DNA from: an uncultured eubacterium 1-6
GTDB taxonomy: Bacteria > Bacillota > Clostridia > Lachnospirales > Lachnospiraceae
Reading direction: 5' to 3'
DNA: 64,000 nt
NCBI GenBank assembly: GCA_903789595.1
Contig: CAIFEZ010000015.1
Location: forward strand, 1 to 64,000
Shown: positions 26,471 to 35,269 of the stretch, piece by piece
How positions within the stretch are numbered: position 1 is the first letter of the stretch
Layout of the letters: each line of letters starts with the position of its first letter
Translations under genes and position numbers: made by a program
Notes under the pieces: model-generated
What the model saw: the letters and a program-made list of their open reading frames with translations, nothing else
What the model was told of the DNA's origin: nothing
Databases searched by the model: none

Positions 26471-26650
26471 TCCGAGAATCGAAGACTCCCGGACTCCTCA
26501 CATCTCGGGAACTATACATCTCGTGAACTGCTGGTTCTCGTCTCGTGAACTGCTGGTTCTCATCTCATGAGCTGCAGGTTCTCATCTCGTGAACTGCTGG
26601 TTCTCGTCTCGTGAACTGCAGGTTCTCGAAATTGGTGGGCTGAATCATTT
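26471..26650. repeat. Family 2 repeat with five tandem 22-bp hairpin units
   Basis: The GACTCCCGGACTCCTCA block is followed by five 22-bp units (26519-26540, 26541-26562, 26563-26584, 26585-26606, 26607-26628) of the form TCTCGTGAACTGC(T/A)GGTTCTC. Each has a small GAAC...GTTC dyad. The other four family copies carry a single unit. It lies just past the 3' end of the GNAT gene. Confidence 0.85.
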
Positions 26651-26664
26651 CCTTCCGAATTCCT

Positions 26665-27132
26665 TCATGCATATTCAACAAGGCTCCACTCGGAATCCCT
26701 CTTGGTAAAGCCGTACTTTCTGTAGAGCGGGTCAGCCGCAATCTCTTCGTCCGCCGTAATCTCCTCCGCCCCGTTTTCAAGGGAAGCCAGCACGAGAAGC
26801 TCCAGCAGCCGGAACGGAATCTCCGTATTCTGATACTCCGTCTTCGTGTACAGATTGGAAATGTATGCCCGCTCCTTATTCTGATTGAACAGAGGGCGGC
26901 GGTGATAGAAAATCGCATCCCCGAAAGCGGCGATCTCCGACCCGTTGTAGACAATGTACGCCACATTCTGGTTCTCGGACAGATTTCTGCGAAAGTAGCT
27001 GTAGGCCTGACGGCGGCGACGCATCATGACCGCAGGGTCCTCCGTTTTCTCAGCATGATTCAGCGCTTCAAGCCTGGTGTCCACAAGAACGTCGATGTCC
27101 TTCATCGACGCACGTTTATACGTGATTTCCAT
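26665..27132 (-). CDS. GNAT-family acetyltransferase
   Basis: A 155-residue protein with an N-terminal YKRASMKDIDVLVDTRLEAL segment and a YISNLYTKTEYQNTEIPFRLLELL region corresponding to the acetyl-CoA-binding motif A of the GNAT fold. The substrate is not identifiable. AAAGGAG is 7 nt upstream of the ATG at 27132. Read alone, with a repeat array at its 3' end. Confidence 0.8.
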   Translation of the reverse strand: MEITYKRASMKDIDVLVDTRLEALNHAEKTEDPAVMMRRRRQAYSYFRRNLSENQNVAYIVYNGSEIAAFGDAIFYHRRPLFNQNKERAYISNLYTKTEYQNTEIPFRLLELLVLASLENGAEEITADEEIAADPLYRKYGFTKRDSEWSLVEYA

Positions 27133-27388
27133 GTTACGTCTCCTTTCCGGACCGGAAGATACAGCCCCGATACTGCCGCCGATGCACCCGGACATACAGT
27201 TCTTCCGGGCTGCCGGACATCTGCGCCGCATACTTATATTCCGGTGCACTATTGTATTTTCTTATAATTTTTGATTATATCTGACAGATCTTTTTTGTCA
27301 ATTGGACATATCCAGAGATCTGACCGAATCGGCCCGTCCATCCCTTGCCTCTGCGAGCTTACGCAGCCCTTTCTGTATTGCGCCGGAC

Positions 27389-27510
27389 GAAGATTCTGCG
27401 AAATTCTTGTTTTCCGCCGCCCGCTGACGCGCACATAGCCTGCGGCGGGCGAAGATTCCGCCAGATTCTTGTTTTCCGCCGCCCGCTGACGCACACATAG
27501 CCTGCGGCGA
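27389..27510. repeat. Tandem duplication of a 62-bp unit
   Basis: Two copies (27389-27450 and 27451-27510) starting GCGAAGATTC or near, each with the CGCCGC...GCGGCG stem around TGACGC-CACATAGCCT. It lies in the intergenic stretch upstream of the GNAT gene and downstream of the hydrolase gene. Confidence 0.8.
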
Positions 27511-27608
27511 GCAGCGGCAGACACAATGACAAGTGGAAAAACTCCGAGACATAAGCCGAAATAAGACCCCTAAAGAAACAAGCCCTCACAGGTTCCTCAC
27601 ATTGCACA

Positions 27609-28301
27609 TCACACCTGCTCTGCCGGCGCTTTCCCCTTATTCAGGAACCCCAGAATAATATCTGCCAGCTTTTCGCTGTGCACAATATAGCTTCCATGAG
27701 ATTCCCCGGGAAGAATGATTTTCCCGGCGCCCGGGATCTGGGCGGCGATGTAGTCGGTCTCGCTCTTCCGGATCAGGTCATGTTCTCCGGCGACGATCAG
27801 CGTGTCCGCGTGAATCTGTCTGAGCTCCTGATCGCTGATATCCGGTTCCTTTATCATCAGCCGCATCAGAGGACTTCTCCCGAAAAAATGTAGAATACGC
27901 ATTCCGAGAAGATACACCCCGCGAAGCCCCTCCGGCCGCGTATTTGCACCGCAGGCAATTAACGAAGAAATCCGATCCGTCCTTGCCGCTGCCATCAGTC
28001 CGACAATCCCGCCATCGGAAAAGCCGACCAGCGCGACATCGCGAAGGTTCAGCTTCTCCAGAAACTGAACAATATCCTCCGCCATATCCCTGTAATGGAA
28101 CTCTCCGGTCCAGTGGCTTTTCCCGTGTCCCCGCGAATCCGGAAGATAGCAGGTGAATTTTTTCTCCAGAATCCGAACTGTCCGGTCGAAAATCGTGTGA
28201 TTCTCCCCGTTTCCATGGATCAAAACCATCGGGCGGCCCTGCCCGGCTTCTTCATAAGATATGTCTACATCATTCACACGAATCCTTTTCAAACCTGTCA
28301 T
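27609..28301 (-). CDS. Alpha/beta-hydrolase
   Basis: A 230-residue alpha/beta-hydrolase fold enzyme. The oxyanion LIHGNGEN and nucleophile elbow GFSDGG place the catalytic Ser; Asp is in VAGEHDLI and His in ESHGSY. Substrate unknown. I favour the ATG at 28301 with GGAAGG directly before it; a GTG at 28325 without a ribosome site is the alternative. It begins 14 nt after the DUF2156 gene stop, so the two are co-transcribed. Confidence 0.85.
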   Translation of the reverse strand: MTGLKRIRVNDVDISYEEAGQGRPMVLIHGNGENHTIFDRTVRILEKKFTCYLPDSRGHGKSHWTGEFHYRDMAEDIVQFLEKLNLRDVALVGFSDGGIVGLMAAARTDRISSLIACGANTRPEGLRGVYLLGMRILHFFGRSPLMRLMIKEPDISDQELRQIHADTLIVAGEHDLIRKSETDYIAAQIPGAGKIILPGESHGSYIVHSEKLADIILGFLNKGKAPAEQV

Positions 28302-28314
28302 CCTTCCTGTCCCG

Positions 28315-29427
28315 TCAAAGCCCACCGGTTAACTTCTGCTCGTGCTGTGCCTTCCGCATCTCCAGAAACGCATGCACGTAGTCGCTGAACCCCCGGGAGT
28401 CCAGAACCGCAAAGGCCGCCTCCTCCATCCAAAAGGACATATGCTTCGGATAGCAGACCACGTAAATATTCTTCCATTCCGGATTAAATTTTTCCTTGGC
28501 GGCATACAGAGGCTTGAAACCGTAGATGTAGTTCATATTCTCATATATATAATGCTCCGCCTTCTCGATCAGCCGCGGATGACTTCCGTCATCCGTATTG
28601 AAAAAAGGAGCAGCCCCCAGGCTTGCCTGTGACACGCCCTCCGCCTTCAGCGTCTCCATAATATCGTGAAACAGCAACTCCATCACGCCGTGCGGGCATC
28701 CCTCCCGCCGCCGCATGATATCCACGATCCACCCCTTTCCTCCGAGATACGGATTCAGCACGTTAATTCCCTGGATGATTCCCTCCGGATCCAAAGCGTA
28801 GAAATATCTCTTGTCACAGGGATGATCCAGCATCAGACTTCCGACCGCAAACTGAAGCCTCGCCGTATGTTTTTCCTCAAGCCAGGCATCCGTGATCTCA
28901 TGAAACTGACGTTCAATCTCCGCGTCCCGCTTCTCCTGCGGCCTGTACTCCCGCACCGTGAGTCCGCAGTGCACCGCCGTATGCCAGGAAGATCTTGCCT
29001 TGGCGCATTTCCCGCCCCGCATGGACCAGGACTGCACATCAAAGACCGCCTCTTCGCCGCTCTTGAAGCATCCGAAGCCTTCCGCCTGATATTCCGCAAC
29101 ATGCGTTTCCTCCGTCATGAGAAACACCAGATGCTTCCTCTCCGCCGCCGCAAAGGAACGCAGCACCCGGAGCATCTCAGGGAAATCCTCATCCGCGCAG
29201 ACCGGATCTCCGCAGACGACAATCGTGTTCCCCGATCTGGCAAAGCTGACCATTCCCTCCGGCTCCTCGGAGAAAAGCCACTCCTTGTCCGGCTCCAGAG
29301 AAAGATATGCCAGAGAGTTCTCCGCATATCTCCTGAGATAAGACAATGCCCGATTCCATTCCTCCGCCGAGGCAGATGCAGCTGAAGCTGTCCTGTATCT
29401 GTCCCCTCGTGTCTCCATCTCGCTCAT
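28315..29427 (-). CDS. DUF2156-like protein (phosphatidylglycerol lysyltransferase C-terminal fold)
   Basis: A 370-residue soluble protein. The fold of two GNAT-like halves is seen in the C-terminal domain of MprF and in free-standing DUF2156 proteins; the GKGWIVDIMRRREGCPHGVMELLFHDIM segment and the final NPEWKNIYVVCYPKH segment match that pattern. No transmembrane flippase domain is present, so a direct MprF role is doubtful; aminoacyl or acyl transfer remains possible. GAAGG lies upstream of the ATG at 29427. The upstream DNA is a large tandem repeat array (29540-29880), which is odd for a promoter region. Leads into the hydrolase gene. Confidence 0.75.
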   Translation of the reverse strand: MSEMETRGDRYRTASAASASAEEWNRALSYLRRYAENSLAYLSLEPDKEWLFSEEPEGMVSFARSGNTIVVCGDPVCADEDFPEMLRVLRSFAAAERKHLVFLMTEETHVAEYQAEGFGCFKSGEEAVFDVQSWSMRGGKCAKARSSWHTAVHCGLTVREYRPQEKRDAEIERQFHEITDAWLEEKHTARLQFAVGSLMLDHPCDKRYFYALDPEGIIQGINVLNPYLGGKGWIVDIMRRREGCPHGVMELLFHDIMETLKAEGVSQASLGAAPFFNTDDGSHPRLIEKAEHYIYENMNYIYGFKPLYAAKEKFNPEWKNIYVVCYPKHMSFWMEEAAFAVLDSRGFSDYVHAFLEMRKAQHEQKLTGGL

Positions 29428-29539
29428 AATTACCTTCAACTTCCTCCACCTCCTCTTTGATGTCTCAAGCATACCACTTTTCTGATGCCTGTCACTTTTT
29501 TTCAGCGTCAAATCTGCATTCTTCCTGCTCTTGGTCAGG

Positions 29540-29880
29540 ATTACCATCTCATTCCTGCTTTTCTCTCCCTGATGGTACATTGACAGCCCGATTACCATCT
29601 TTCTCCTGTCTTTCTAAATTTGATGGTATCCTTCCGGCATGGATTACCTTCCCATCACAACTTTTCGAAATTTGATGGTACCCTCCCGCATTAATTACCT
29701 TCCCATCATGACTTTTCAAAATTTGATGGTACCCTTCCGACACAAGTTACCTTCCCATCATAACTTTTCGAAATTTGATGGTACTCTCCCATCATTAATT
29801 ACCTTCCCATCATGGCTTTGCCAAATCTGATGGTATTCCTCAGCGAGGATTACCATTTCATTCCAGCTTTTCTCTCCACG
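29540..29880. repeat. Tandem array of about six 52-bp repeats with internal dyads
   Basis: The word AAATTTGATGGTA starts at 29616, 29668, 29719 and 29771, and a variant at 29823, giving 51-52-bp periods; partial units flank both sides. Each unit also has ATTACCTTCCCATCA, which is the complement of TGATGGTA plus spacing, so every unit can form a hairpin. Variable DNA between conserved blocks is only about 13-20 bp. Confidence 0.9.
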
Positions 29881-29968
29881 TCCATACTGATCCGCACAAA
29901 ACCGCCATGCAAAACTGTCAGAACAACGATTCCGGATATAACGTGAACAAGAATATCCATCGTTTTTT

Positions 29969-30053
29969 ATTTCATTTTGACATGCTTTTCATCTTGACAC
30001 ACTTTTCATCTTGACATGCTTTTCATCTTGACGCACTTTTCATCTTGACATAC
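29969..30053. repeat. Five tandem 17-bp repeats each containing a -35-like hexamer
   Basis: Units at 29969-29985, 29986-30002, 30003-30019, 30020-30036 and 30037-30053, consensus TTTTCATCTTGACAYRC. Four of the five units carry TTGACA and one TTGACG. The last TTGACA (30045-30050) is 17 nt from TACATT at 30068, the probable -10 for the PadR operon. Confidence 0.9.
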
Positions 30054-30059
30054 TTCGTC

Positions 30060-30097
30060 TGTCGTAGTACATTTAGCGTATAAAAGATACTACGACA
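30060..30097. promoter_or_regulatory. Palindromic operator upstream of the PadR-family operon
   Basis: Perfect 10-bp arms TGTCGTAGTA (30060-30069) and TACTACGACA (30088-30097) separated by 18 nt, with a third half-site GTCGTAATACG just after. It covers the predicted -10 (TACATT, 30068-30073) and start region, as expected for autoregulation by the PadR protein encoded at 30185. Confidence 0.7.
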
Positions 30098-30184
30098 GTC
30101 GTAATACGTCAGACAATGTATCTTCCGCGCTCCTGTCCGTTCCCGGAGCTGCGCGATCTGTTTCCTGACAGAAGGGAGGTGCCG

Positions 30185-30517
30185 ATGGGAATCAGCAGCG
30201 ATGTCATCCGCGGCTACAACGATACGATCATCCTGTGTCTACTTCTGGACGAGCCATCCTATGGCTATGAAATTTCCAGAAAGATCCGAACGATAACCGC
30301 GGATGCCTACATTATTAAAGAAACCACCCTGTATTCCGCCTTCACCCGCATGGAGAAGAACGGATATATCGAATCCTATCCCGGGTTCGCTGACAACGGC
30401 AAACGGCGTACCTACTACCGCATCACGGATTCCGGCCGGAAGTACTACAGGGAAAAATGTGAGGAATGGAAGCTTACCAAGAATGTGATCGAACATTTCA
30501 TAAGGGAGGGAGAATGA
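30185..30517 (+). CDS. PadR-family transcriptional regulator
   Basis: A 110-residue winged-helix repressor. It shows the PadR winged helix (LCLLLDEPSYGYEISRKI, then the LYSAFTRMEKNGYIESYP region and the Y-Y-R-I-T wing). GGGAGGTGCCG precedes the ATG at 30185. First gene of a three-gene operon with a HAAS membrane protein and a DUF4097 protein, which in Firmicutes is a common envelope-stress arrangement. Ligand unknown. The palindrome at 30060-30097 is its probable operator. Confidence 0.9.
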   Translation: MGISSDVIRGYNDTIILCLLLDEPSYGYEISRKIRTITADAYIIKETTLYSAFTRMEKNGYIESYPGFADNGKRRTYYRITDSGRKYYREKCEEWKLTKNVIEHFIREGE

Positions 30518-30520
30518 ATC

Positions 30521-31516
30521 ATGAATACTATTCGCAACTATCTGGAATCGATGTTTGCAAATCTTCCGAACACCCCCGAAGTCATCAAGGCCAAATGTGA
30601 GCTCGGGCAGATGATGGAGGACAAATATACCGAGCTCATCAATGAGGGAAAATCGGACAATGAAGCGGTCGCTCAGGTGATCTCCGAGTTCGGCAATCTG
30701 GAGGAACTGGGGGATGCGCTTGGAATCAGCCGGATCCTGAGCGAACAGAACGACACCGCCGGGAAGACCCGCCAGGTGTCCGCCGAAGACGCGGAACGGT
30801 ATCTTGCCGACAGCTCGCACTACGCCTTGCTGCACGGACTTGCAACCTTTTTTGCCATTATCTGCCCCTCCGGCGTGATTCTGGCAGGCTCTCTGAACCC
30901 GGGCTCCCGAACTCTGATGGCTGTCGGAGGTTTTTTTCTGCTCGCGTCCGTTGCCGTCTGCGTCACGCTGCATGTCTACAGCAGTCTCCATATGGGGCGC
31001 TGGAGTTTCCTGAAGGATGAGCCCTGCACCATCGACTACGCAACCGCCGGAATGGTAAACGACCTCCGGCGAAGCACCCATGACAGCGTCATCCTTCAGC
31101 GCACCATCGCCATCCTGCTGTTCTGCACCTGTTACATCCCGCTGGTTTTTCTCGCTGTCCTTGACAGAAGAGCCATCGCTTCCGCTTTTGGCGTCGTAAT
31201 CCTGCTGTTCATGGTCGCGCTTGCCGTCCTTCTGCTCACCGTGAGCAGCTCAAGGGTCAGCAGCTGCAGCCGGCTTCTCGATCTAAGCAGAAGCTTCACC
31301 GTTTCCGGAAGCGGCACTGAGAACAGAGGACGGGTCGTATATAAGAATTCGGCCGTGCGGGCGGTCATGTCCGTCTACTGGCCGACCGTCACCTGCCTGT
31401 ATCTGATGATCAGCTTTCTGACCTTCTCATGGGCCATCAGCTGGATCATCTGGCCGATCGCCAGTGTCATCCGGACTCTGCTGGAATCGATTTTCGGAAC
31501 GAAAGGAGAACAATAA
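30521..31516 (+). CDS. HAAS/DUF1700-type membrane protein
   Basis: A 331-residue protein. The first 70 residues form the HAAS (permease-prefix) helical domain, MEDKYTELINEGKSDNEAVAQVISEFGNLEELGDAL, which links to PadR regulators. This is followed by about five transmembrane helices (roughly residues 105-125, 130-155, 200-220, 225-245, 285-320). The C-terminus is short. Translation starts 3 nt after the padR stop, with GGGAGGGAGAATG as ribosome site. It probably senses or stabilises the envelope together with the other two proteins; the actual function is unknown. Confidence 0.82.
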   Translation: MNTIRNYLESMFANLPNTPEVIKAKCELGQMMEDKYTELINEGKSDNEAVAQVISEFGNLEELGDALGISRILSEQNDTAGKTRQVSAEDAERYLADSSHYALLHGLATFFAIICPSGVILAGSLNPGSRTLMAVGGFFLLASVAVCVTLHVYSSLHMGRWSFLKDEPCTIDYATAGMVNDLRRSTHDSVILQRTIAILLFCTCYIPLVFLAVLDRRAIASAFGVVILLFMVALAVLLLTVSSSRVSSCSRLLDLSRSFTVSGSGTENRGRVVYKNSAVRAVMSVYWPTVTCLYLMISFLTFSWAISWIIWPIASVIRTLLESIFGTKGEQ

Positions 31517-31518
31517 GG

Positions 31519-32298
31519 ATGAAGAAAATGCGCGCAATATATCTGACACTGATTTCTGCCGCAACGGTGGCCGCCATCTGTTTCGGAACCTGGAAGCATG
31601 TAAATCCCGGCCGTCTGTCTCTCACGATGAACAAGGACAGCTTCTACTTTTCCTTCATTCCGCCGAACCAGACCACCGTGCGCAAAAATCTCGATTCCTT
31701 TGACAGTATCGACATTCATCTCAGCAGGGCGGACATCGAGCTTCAGAGCGGGGACGGTTATGCCATGATTTACCGAGGTGACAAGGAGGAATGCCCAACC
31801 CTCTCCGTAAAAGACGGGGTTCTGACAGCGGCCGAGCCAAAGGTGAAGAACACGGCTGTCTCCAATCCCTCTCTGGTTCTCACCGTTCCCGGGGACCTGA
31901 GCGCGTTAAAGAATATATCTCTCGCCTCCGGCAACGGCGACATCACGATAGATACCGGACGCGAGCTGGCCGCAGATTCCATCATTCTCGACAGCAGCAA
32001 CGGGGATCTGGATCTGAACCGCAGCACCGGGAAAAGCCTCACCGCTTCTTCCTCAAATGGCGACATCGATATGGAAGGGATTGCCTTCACCTCCTCCACA
32101 CTGGAGACCGGCAACGGGGACGTCTCTGTGACGCTGGCTGACAGTCTCCGGAACTATACCCTATCCGCCAGCACCGGATCCGGTGATATATCCGTCGGAG
32201 ACAGCGACTATGACGCCGGTGCCATCCGCGTCGGCGACGGCTCACAGAAGATGAACGTACAGTCCGGCAGCGGAGACATTGACATCGAAGACGACTGA
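31519..32298 (+). CDS. DUF4097-family beta-repeat protein with N-terminal anchor
   Basis: A 259-residue protein with one N-terminal hydrophobic segment (about residues 6-23) followed by an extracytoplasmic beta-helix-like domain. Short repeats SGNGDITI, SSNGDLDL, SSNGDIDM, TGNGDVSV, TGSGDISV and SGSGDIDI are spaced 20-27 residues apart, a DUF4097 adhesin-like signature. No enzymatic motif. AAAGGAGAA lies upstream of the ATG, which begins 3 nt after the previous stop; transcription ends at the strong hairpin at 32307-32351. Confidence 0.82.
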   Translation: MKKMRAIYLTLISAATVAAICFGTWKHVNPGRLSLTMNKDSFYFSFIPPNQTTVRKNLDSFDSIDIHLSRADIELQSGDGYAMIYRGDKEECPTLSVKDGVLTAAEPKVKNTAVSNPSLVLTVPGDLSALKNISLASGNGDITIDTGRELAADSIILDSSNGDLDLNRSTGKSLTASSSNGDIDMEGIAFTSSTLETGNGDVSVTLADSLRNYTLSASTGSGDISVGDSDYDAGAIRVGDGSQKMNVQSGSGDIDIEDD

Positions 32299-32306
32299 AT
32301 CTGTCC

Positions 32307-32351
32307 GGAAAAGGGGCTGCCGCGTCCTCTTGACACGGCAGCCCCTTTTCC
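32307..32351. terminator. Strong terminator of the PadR operon
   Basis: Perfect 16-bp stem GGAAAAGGGGCTGCCG (32307-32322) with CGGCAGCCCCTTTTCC (32336-32351). Confidence 0.92.
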
Positions 32352-32503
32352 GTTACTTCTCACAGTTTTCACACACCTGACAGGATGACGATACCCATCT
32401 CCATGCCGGAGCATTGCCGCCTGAGAACTCCCCGCCCTGCGAAGTACGATGAACAGGCATTGACTGTTTTCATGAACAGCAGGCTTCCTTTTCAGTTCTT
32501 CTG

Positions 32504-32737
32504 TCACTTCTGCATTTCGGAAACCATGCGGACACTCTCCACATCGTCATTTGTCAGGCGCAGATTTGTGACCATTTCCTTTCCGTCCGGACGGGTCACC
32601 TTCACCTCAATGATGGTGCCCGGCTCAATCGCCTGCTCACCCACCGCATGCAGAAACATCTGGAACTTCGGGTGCTGACTCTGAAACAGCTTCAATCTCT
32701 CTTTCAGTTTCATTAACATCATCGGATTCATTGCCAT
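32504..32737 (-). CDS. Small hypothetical protein (77 aa)
   Basis: A basic, predominantly helix-plus-strand protein, starting MAMNPMMLMKLKERLKLFQSQ. It has an EPGTIIEVKVTRPDGKEM strand pair but no recognised motif. GAAGGAATCAGAA precedes the ATG. It lies alone between the PadR operon and the glycosidase, both directions different from its neighbours on the left. Function unknown. Confidence 0.7.
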   Translation of the reverse strand: MAMNPMMLMKLKERLKLFQSQHPKFQMFLHAVGEQAIEPGTIIEVKVTRPDGKEMVTNLRLTNDDVESVRMVSEMQK

Positions 32738-32779
32738 TTCTGATTCCTTCTTTATTATTATAATGCATAATGACTTATC

Positions 32780-32848
32780 CCGGAGCCGATGGCTCCCAAA
32801 CTCCTCAAATCGAGAGAACCGCAGGTTCTCAAAATTGAAAGCACAGAA
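32780..32848. repeat. Dispersed hairpin repeat, family 2 copy
   Basis: GGAGCCGATGGCTCC, AAACTCCTCAAATCGAG and AACCGCAGGTTCTC blocks in family 2 order, between the small hypothetical gene and the GH2 gene. Confidence 0.65.
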
Positions 32849-32940
32849 TAATTACATCATGATTCGTATATGCAGTCACAGATCATGATTTACACACGGA
32901 GGATCCGGCAAAGATTTTCCGCCATCCTCCTCCGGCATTT

Positions 32941-34767
32941 TCAAACCTCCCGATACCCGGTTTCCAGCAGGGTATCCGCCTTTCGAATCTGCCGGTCCCA
33001 GGTATAAATTCCGTTTACCTCATCCTCGATATCGGTCCACTGTGTATAGACATAGGCGCACAGCCCCTCTTCTCGGCACGCTTCCATCCGGTCGATCAGG
33101 GCGTGAAAAGCCCGTGTATACTCCTCCCGGTCCCGGTATCTGGTTCCATACCCGTAGACCCTTTCACTCGCGCTGTGATCCGGTATCCGGAAGGGAAGTC
33201 CTCCGAATTCGGACAGGACAAACGCTCTGTCCGCCTCTGGCTTCACATGAAACGTATAATGGTAGTAGTGCACGCTCCGGAAATCTCCGCATCCCTGGTC
33301 GAACCATCCGCTCGCGGAATCGATCAGATGATCCGGGTCCGCCCTTCTCAGGAGATCGGTACACTCCTTCGTCTCAAACTGTCCCCATCCCTCATTGAAA
33401 ACAGTCCAGGCAAAAATGCTCGGATGCTCCTTCAGGATTTCGGCGGTCATGACGATCTCTCTCCGGAATTCCTGTCTGCCCGCCTCATTTTCCCGCGAAA
33501 GCAGTTTTTCCTTCTGATCACTGACCGGTATATTCATCCACGCAAGACGCGTGCCGGCCCCGGTGACAAACCAGTCCTTATAGGGTTCTCCTCCGTTTAC
33601 GATATCCTGCCAGACCAGGAGCCCGAGCCGGTCGCAGTGATAATACCACCGGTCCGGTTCGATCTTCGCGTGCTTCCGGACGCAGTTGAACCCGAATCTC
33701 CGCATCTCTGTCAGATCAAAGATCACGGCGCGGTCCGAAGGCGCCGTATAGATACCGTCAGGCCAGTAGCCCTGGTCCAGAACACCGCGCAGAAAAATCT
33801 CCCGGTTGTTCAGACAGATCCGCGGTATCCCCTTTTCGTCTTTCTCCACTGAAATTTTCCGCATGGCGAAATAGCTCGATACGAAATCCTCGCCCATCGT
33901 CACATCAAAAAAATACAGCCAGGGTTCGTCGCAGGTCCACAGATTCATCTTCGGGATTCTTACATTCATCCACTGATTGGACATGCCCGCGACGATCACC
34001 CCCTGCAGAAGCGTATCCTCTTCAATCTCACAGGTCTCATCCTGCGCGATAATCGGCCGCCGGATTCTCACCCGCACCGGAAGGTCGCTGTCCGACTCCA
34101 CCAGAATGCTCACATATCCGTGCTCGATATCCGAAACAGTTTCGATATTGTCAATGTGCTGCGCGGAAATTTCCTCCATCCACACCGTCTGCCAGATTCC
34201 GCTGACCGCCGTATAGTACATCCCGCCGCGTCTCAGTCTCTGCTTTCCCCGGGCATGGTAAGAGGAATCACTGAAATCCCTGACCTTCACGATCAGCTCA
34301 TCCGCGCCGCCTCCCTCGGCAGCTTCTTCTCCGGACACATCCTTCTCCGACTGAACCGGCTTCAGATAATCCGTAATATCCATCCAGAACGGCAGATATC
34401 CTCCCACATGCTTCGCGACGCTCTTTCCGTTCACAATCACCTCGCAGCTCTGATCCACCGCTCCGAAGTGAAGAATAATCCTGCGCCCGGGATCCCTTCC
34501 GGAAAGCTCCGGAAGATATCTGTGGTACCACAGCGTCTCATCCGGCATCAGCTGACGGGACACGCCGGAAAGCACGCTCTCCGGCGAAAACGGCACAAGG
34601 ATCCGGCTCACAAATTTCCCGACCTTCTCCTCCCCCTTCGTGACCGCGTAGTCCCAGTACCCGTTCAGATTCATATAGCTCTTCCGCCTCAGAAGCTCTC
34701 TGGGATACTCCTCCAGCACATGATCCCTGTTCAGCGCCATCCCCCATGGCGTATATAACTGCTTCAT
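32941..34767 (-). CDS. Glycoside hydrolase family 2 enzyme
   Basis: A 608-residue GH2 enzyme, cytosolic (no signal peptide), of the beta-galactosidase/beta-glucuronidase/beta-mannosidase fold. Sandwich domain about residues 20-190, immunoglobulin-like domain about 195-310, TIM barrel from 320 on. The acid/base Glu459 is in WTVFNEGWGQF, and the nucleophile Glu520 in FVLSEFGGL. Substrate preference cannot be read from sequence. GGGTAAG precedes the ATG. No transporter or sugar regulator adjacent, so substrate context is missing. Confidence 0.9.
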   Translation of the reverse strand: MKQLYTPWGMALNRDHVLEEYPRELLRRKSYMNLNGYWDYAVTKGEEKVGKFVSRILVPFSPESVLSGVSRQLMPDETLWYHRYLPELSGRDPGRRIILHFGAVDQSCEVIVNGKSVAKHVGGYLPFWMDITDYLKPVQSEKDVSGEEAAEGGGADELIVKVRDFSDSSYHARGKQRLRRGGMYYTAVSGIWQTVWMEEISAQHIDNIETVSDIEHGYVSILVESDSDLPVRVRIRRPIIAQDETCEIEEDTLLQGVIVAGMSNQWMNVRIPKMNLWTCDEPWLYFFDVTMGEDFVSSYFAMRKISVEKDEKGIPRICLNNREIFLRGVLDQGYWPDGIYTAPSDRAVIFDLTEMRRFGFNCVRKHAKIEPDRWYYHCDRLGLLVWQDIVNGGEPYKDWFVTGAGTRLAWMNIPVSDQKEKLLSRENEAGRQEFRREIVMTAEILKEHPSIFAWTVFNEGWGQFETKECTDLLRRADPDHLIDSASGWFDQGCGDFRSVHYYHYTFHVKPEADRAFVLSEFGGLPFRIPDHSASERVYGYGTRYRDREEYTRAFHALIDRMEACREEGLCAYVYTQWTDIEDEVNGIYTWDRQIRKADTLLETGYREV

Positions 34768-35269
34768 CTTACCCTTTTACTCCCTTATTAACTTTTCTTC
34801 AATTGTAAATATAAGTGCTCACGCGCCGGTATATTATACCAAAATCGCCCCCTGTTTACCATCACCCTGCCGCAATCCGGTCTCTAATAATAATATCTGT
34901 CCTGATTGCCTTCTTCATTTTCTGATAACAGGCGTCCGAAAAACATTTTTAATGAAACATTGTTGTCAGCTCCGATATTCCGGCCCCTCTGTTTGTAAAT
35001 TGTGCACATACGCATGATATCCCTCTGTGCAGGGAATTGTAGTCTATGTCTAATATTTTATAATTATTTTATTATTCTTTGTCTGATATATACAATTAAC
35101 ACAGTTTTCATACACTTGTGCCGGAATATTTTGTATCAAAAACATTTACCGCAGACTGTAAATATTGTATAATTGTGTCAAAGCATCCTTCTGTTTTCTT
35201 TACATCGTTTACACTGCATAATAAAAGATGGATGTTCACGAAATTTCCAAAGAAAGCGGGGTTCATTTT
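34768..35269. other. AT-rich intergenic region upstream of glgC
   Basis: About 500 bp without a gene. It carries the glgC promoter (35145-35173), an AATAATAATATC stretch near 34885 and a run of TA-rich DNA near 35050-35095. I see no repeat family member here. Confidence 0.6.
35145..35173 (+). promoter_or_regulatory. Promoter of the glgC-glgD operon
   Basis: -35 TTTACC (35145-35150), a 17-nt spacer, and a perfect -10 TATAAT (35168-35173), giving a leader of about 90 nt before the glgC start. Confidence 0.65.

Noticed and set aside
29540..29880. CRISPR array
   Set aside because: Spacers are only about 13-20 bp and similar to each other, repeats vary, and no cas gene is nearby.
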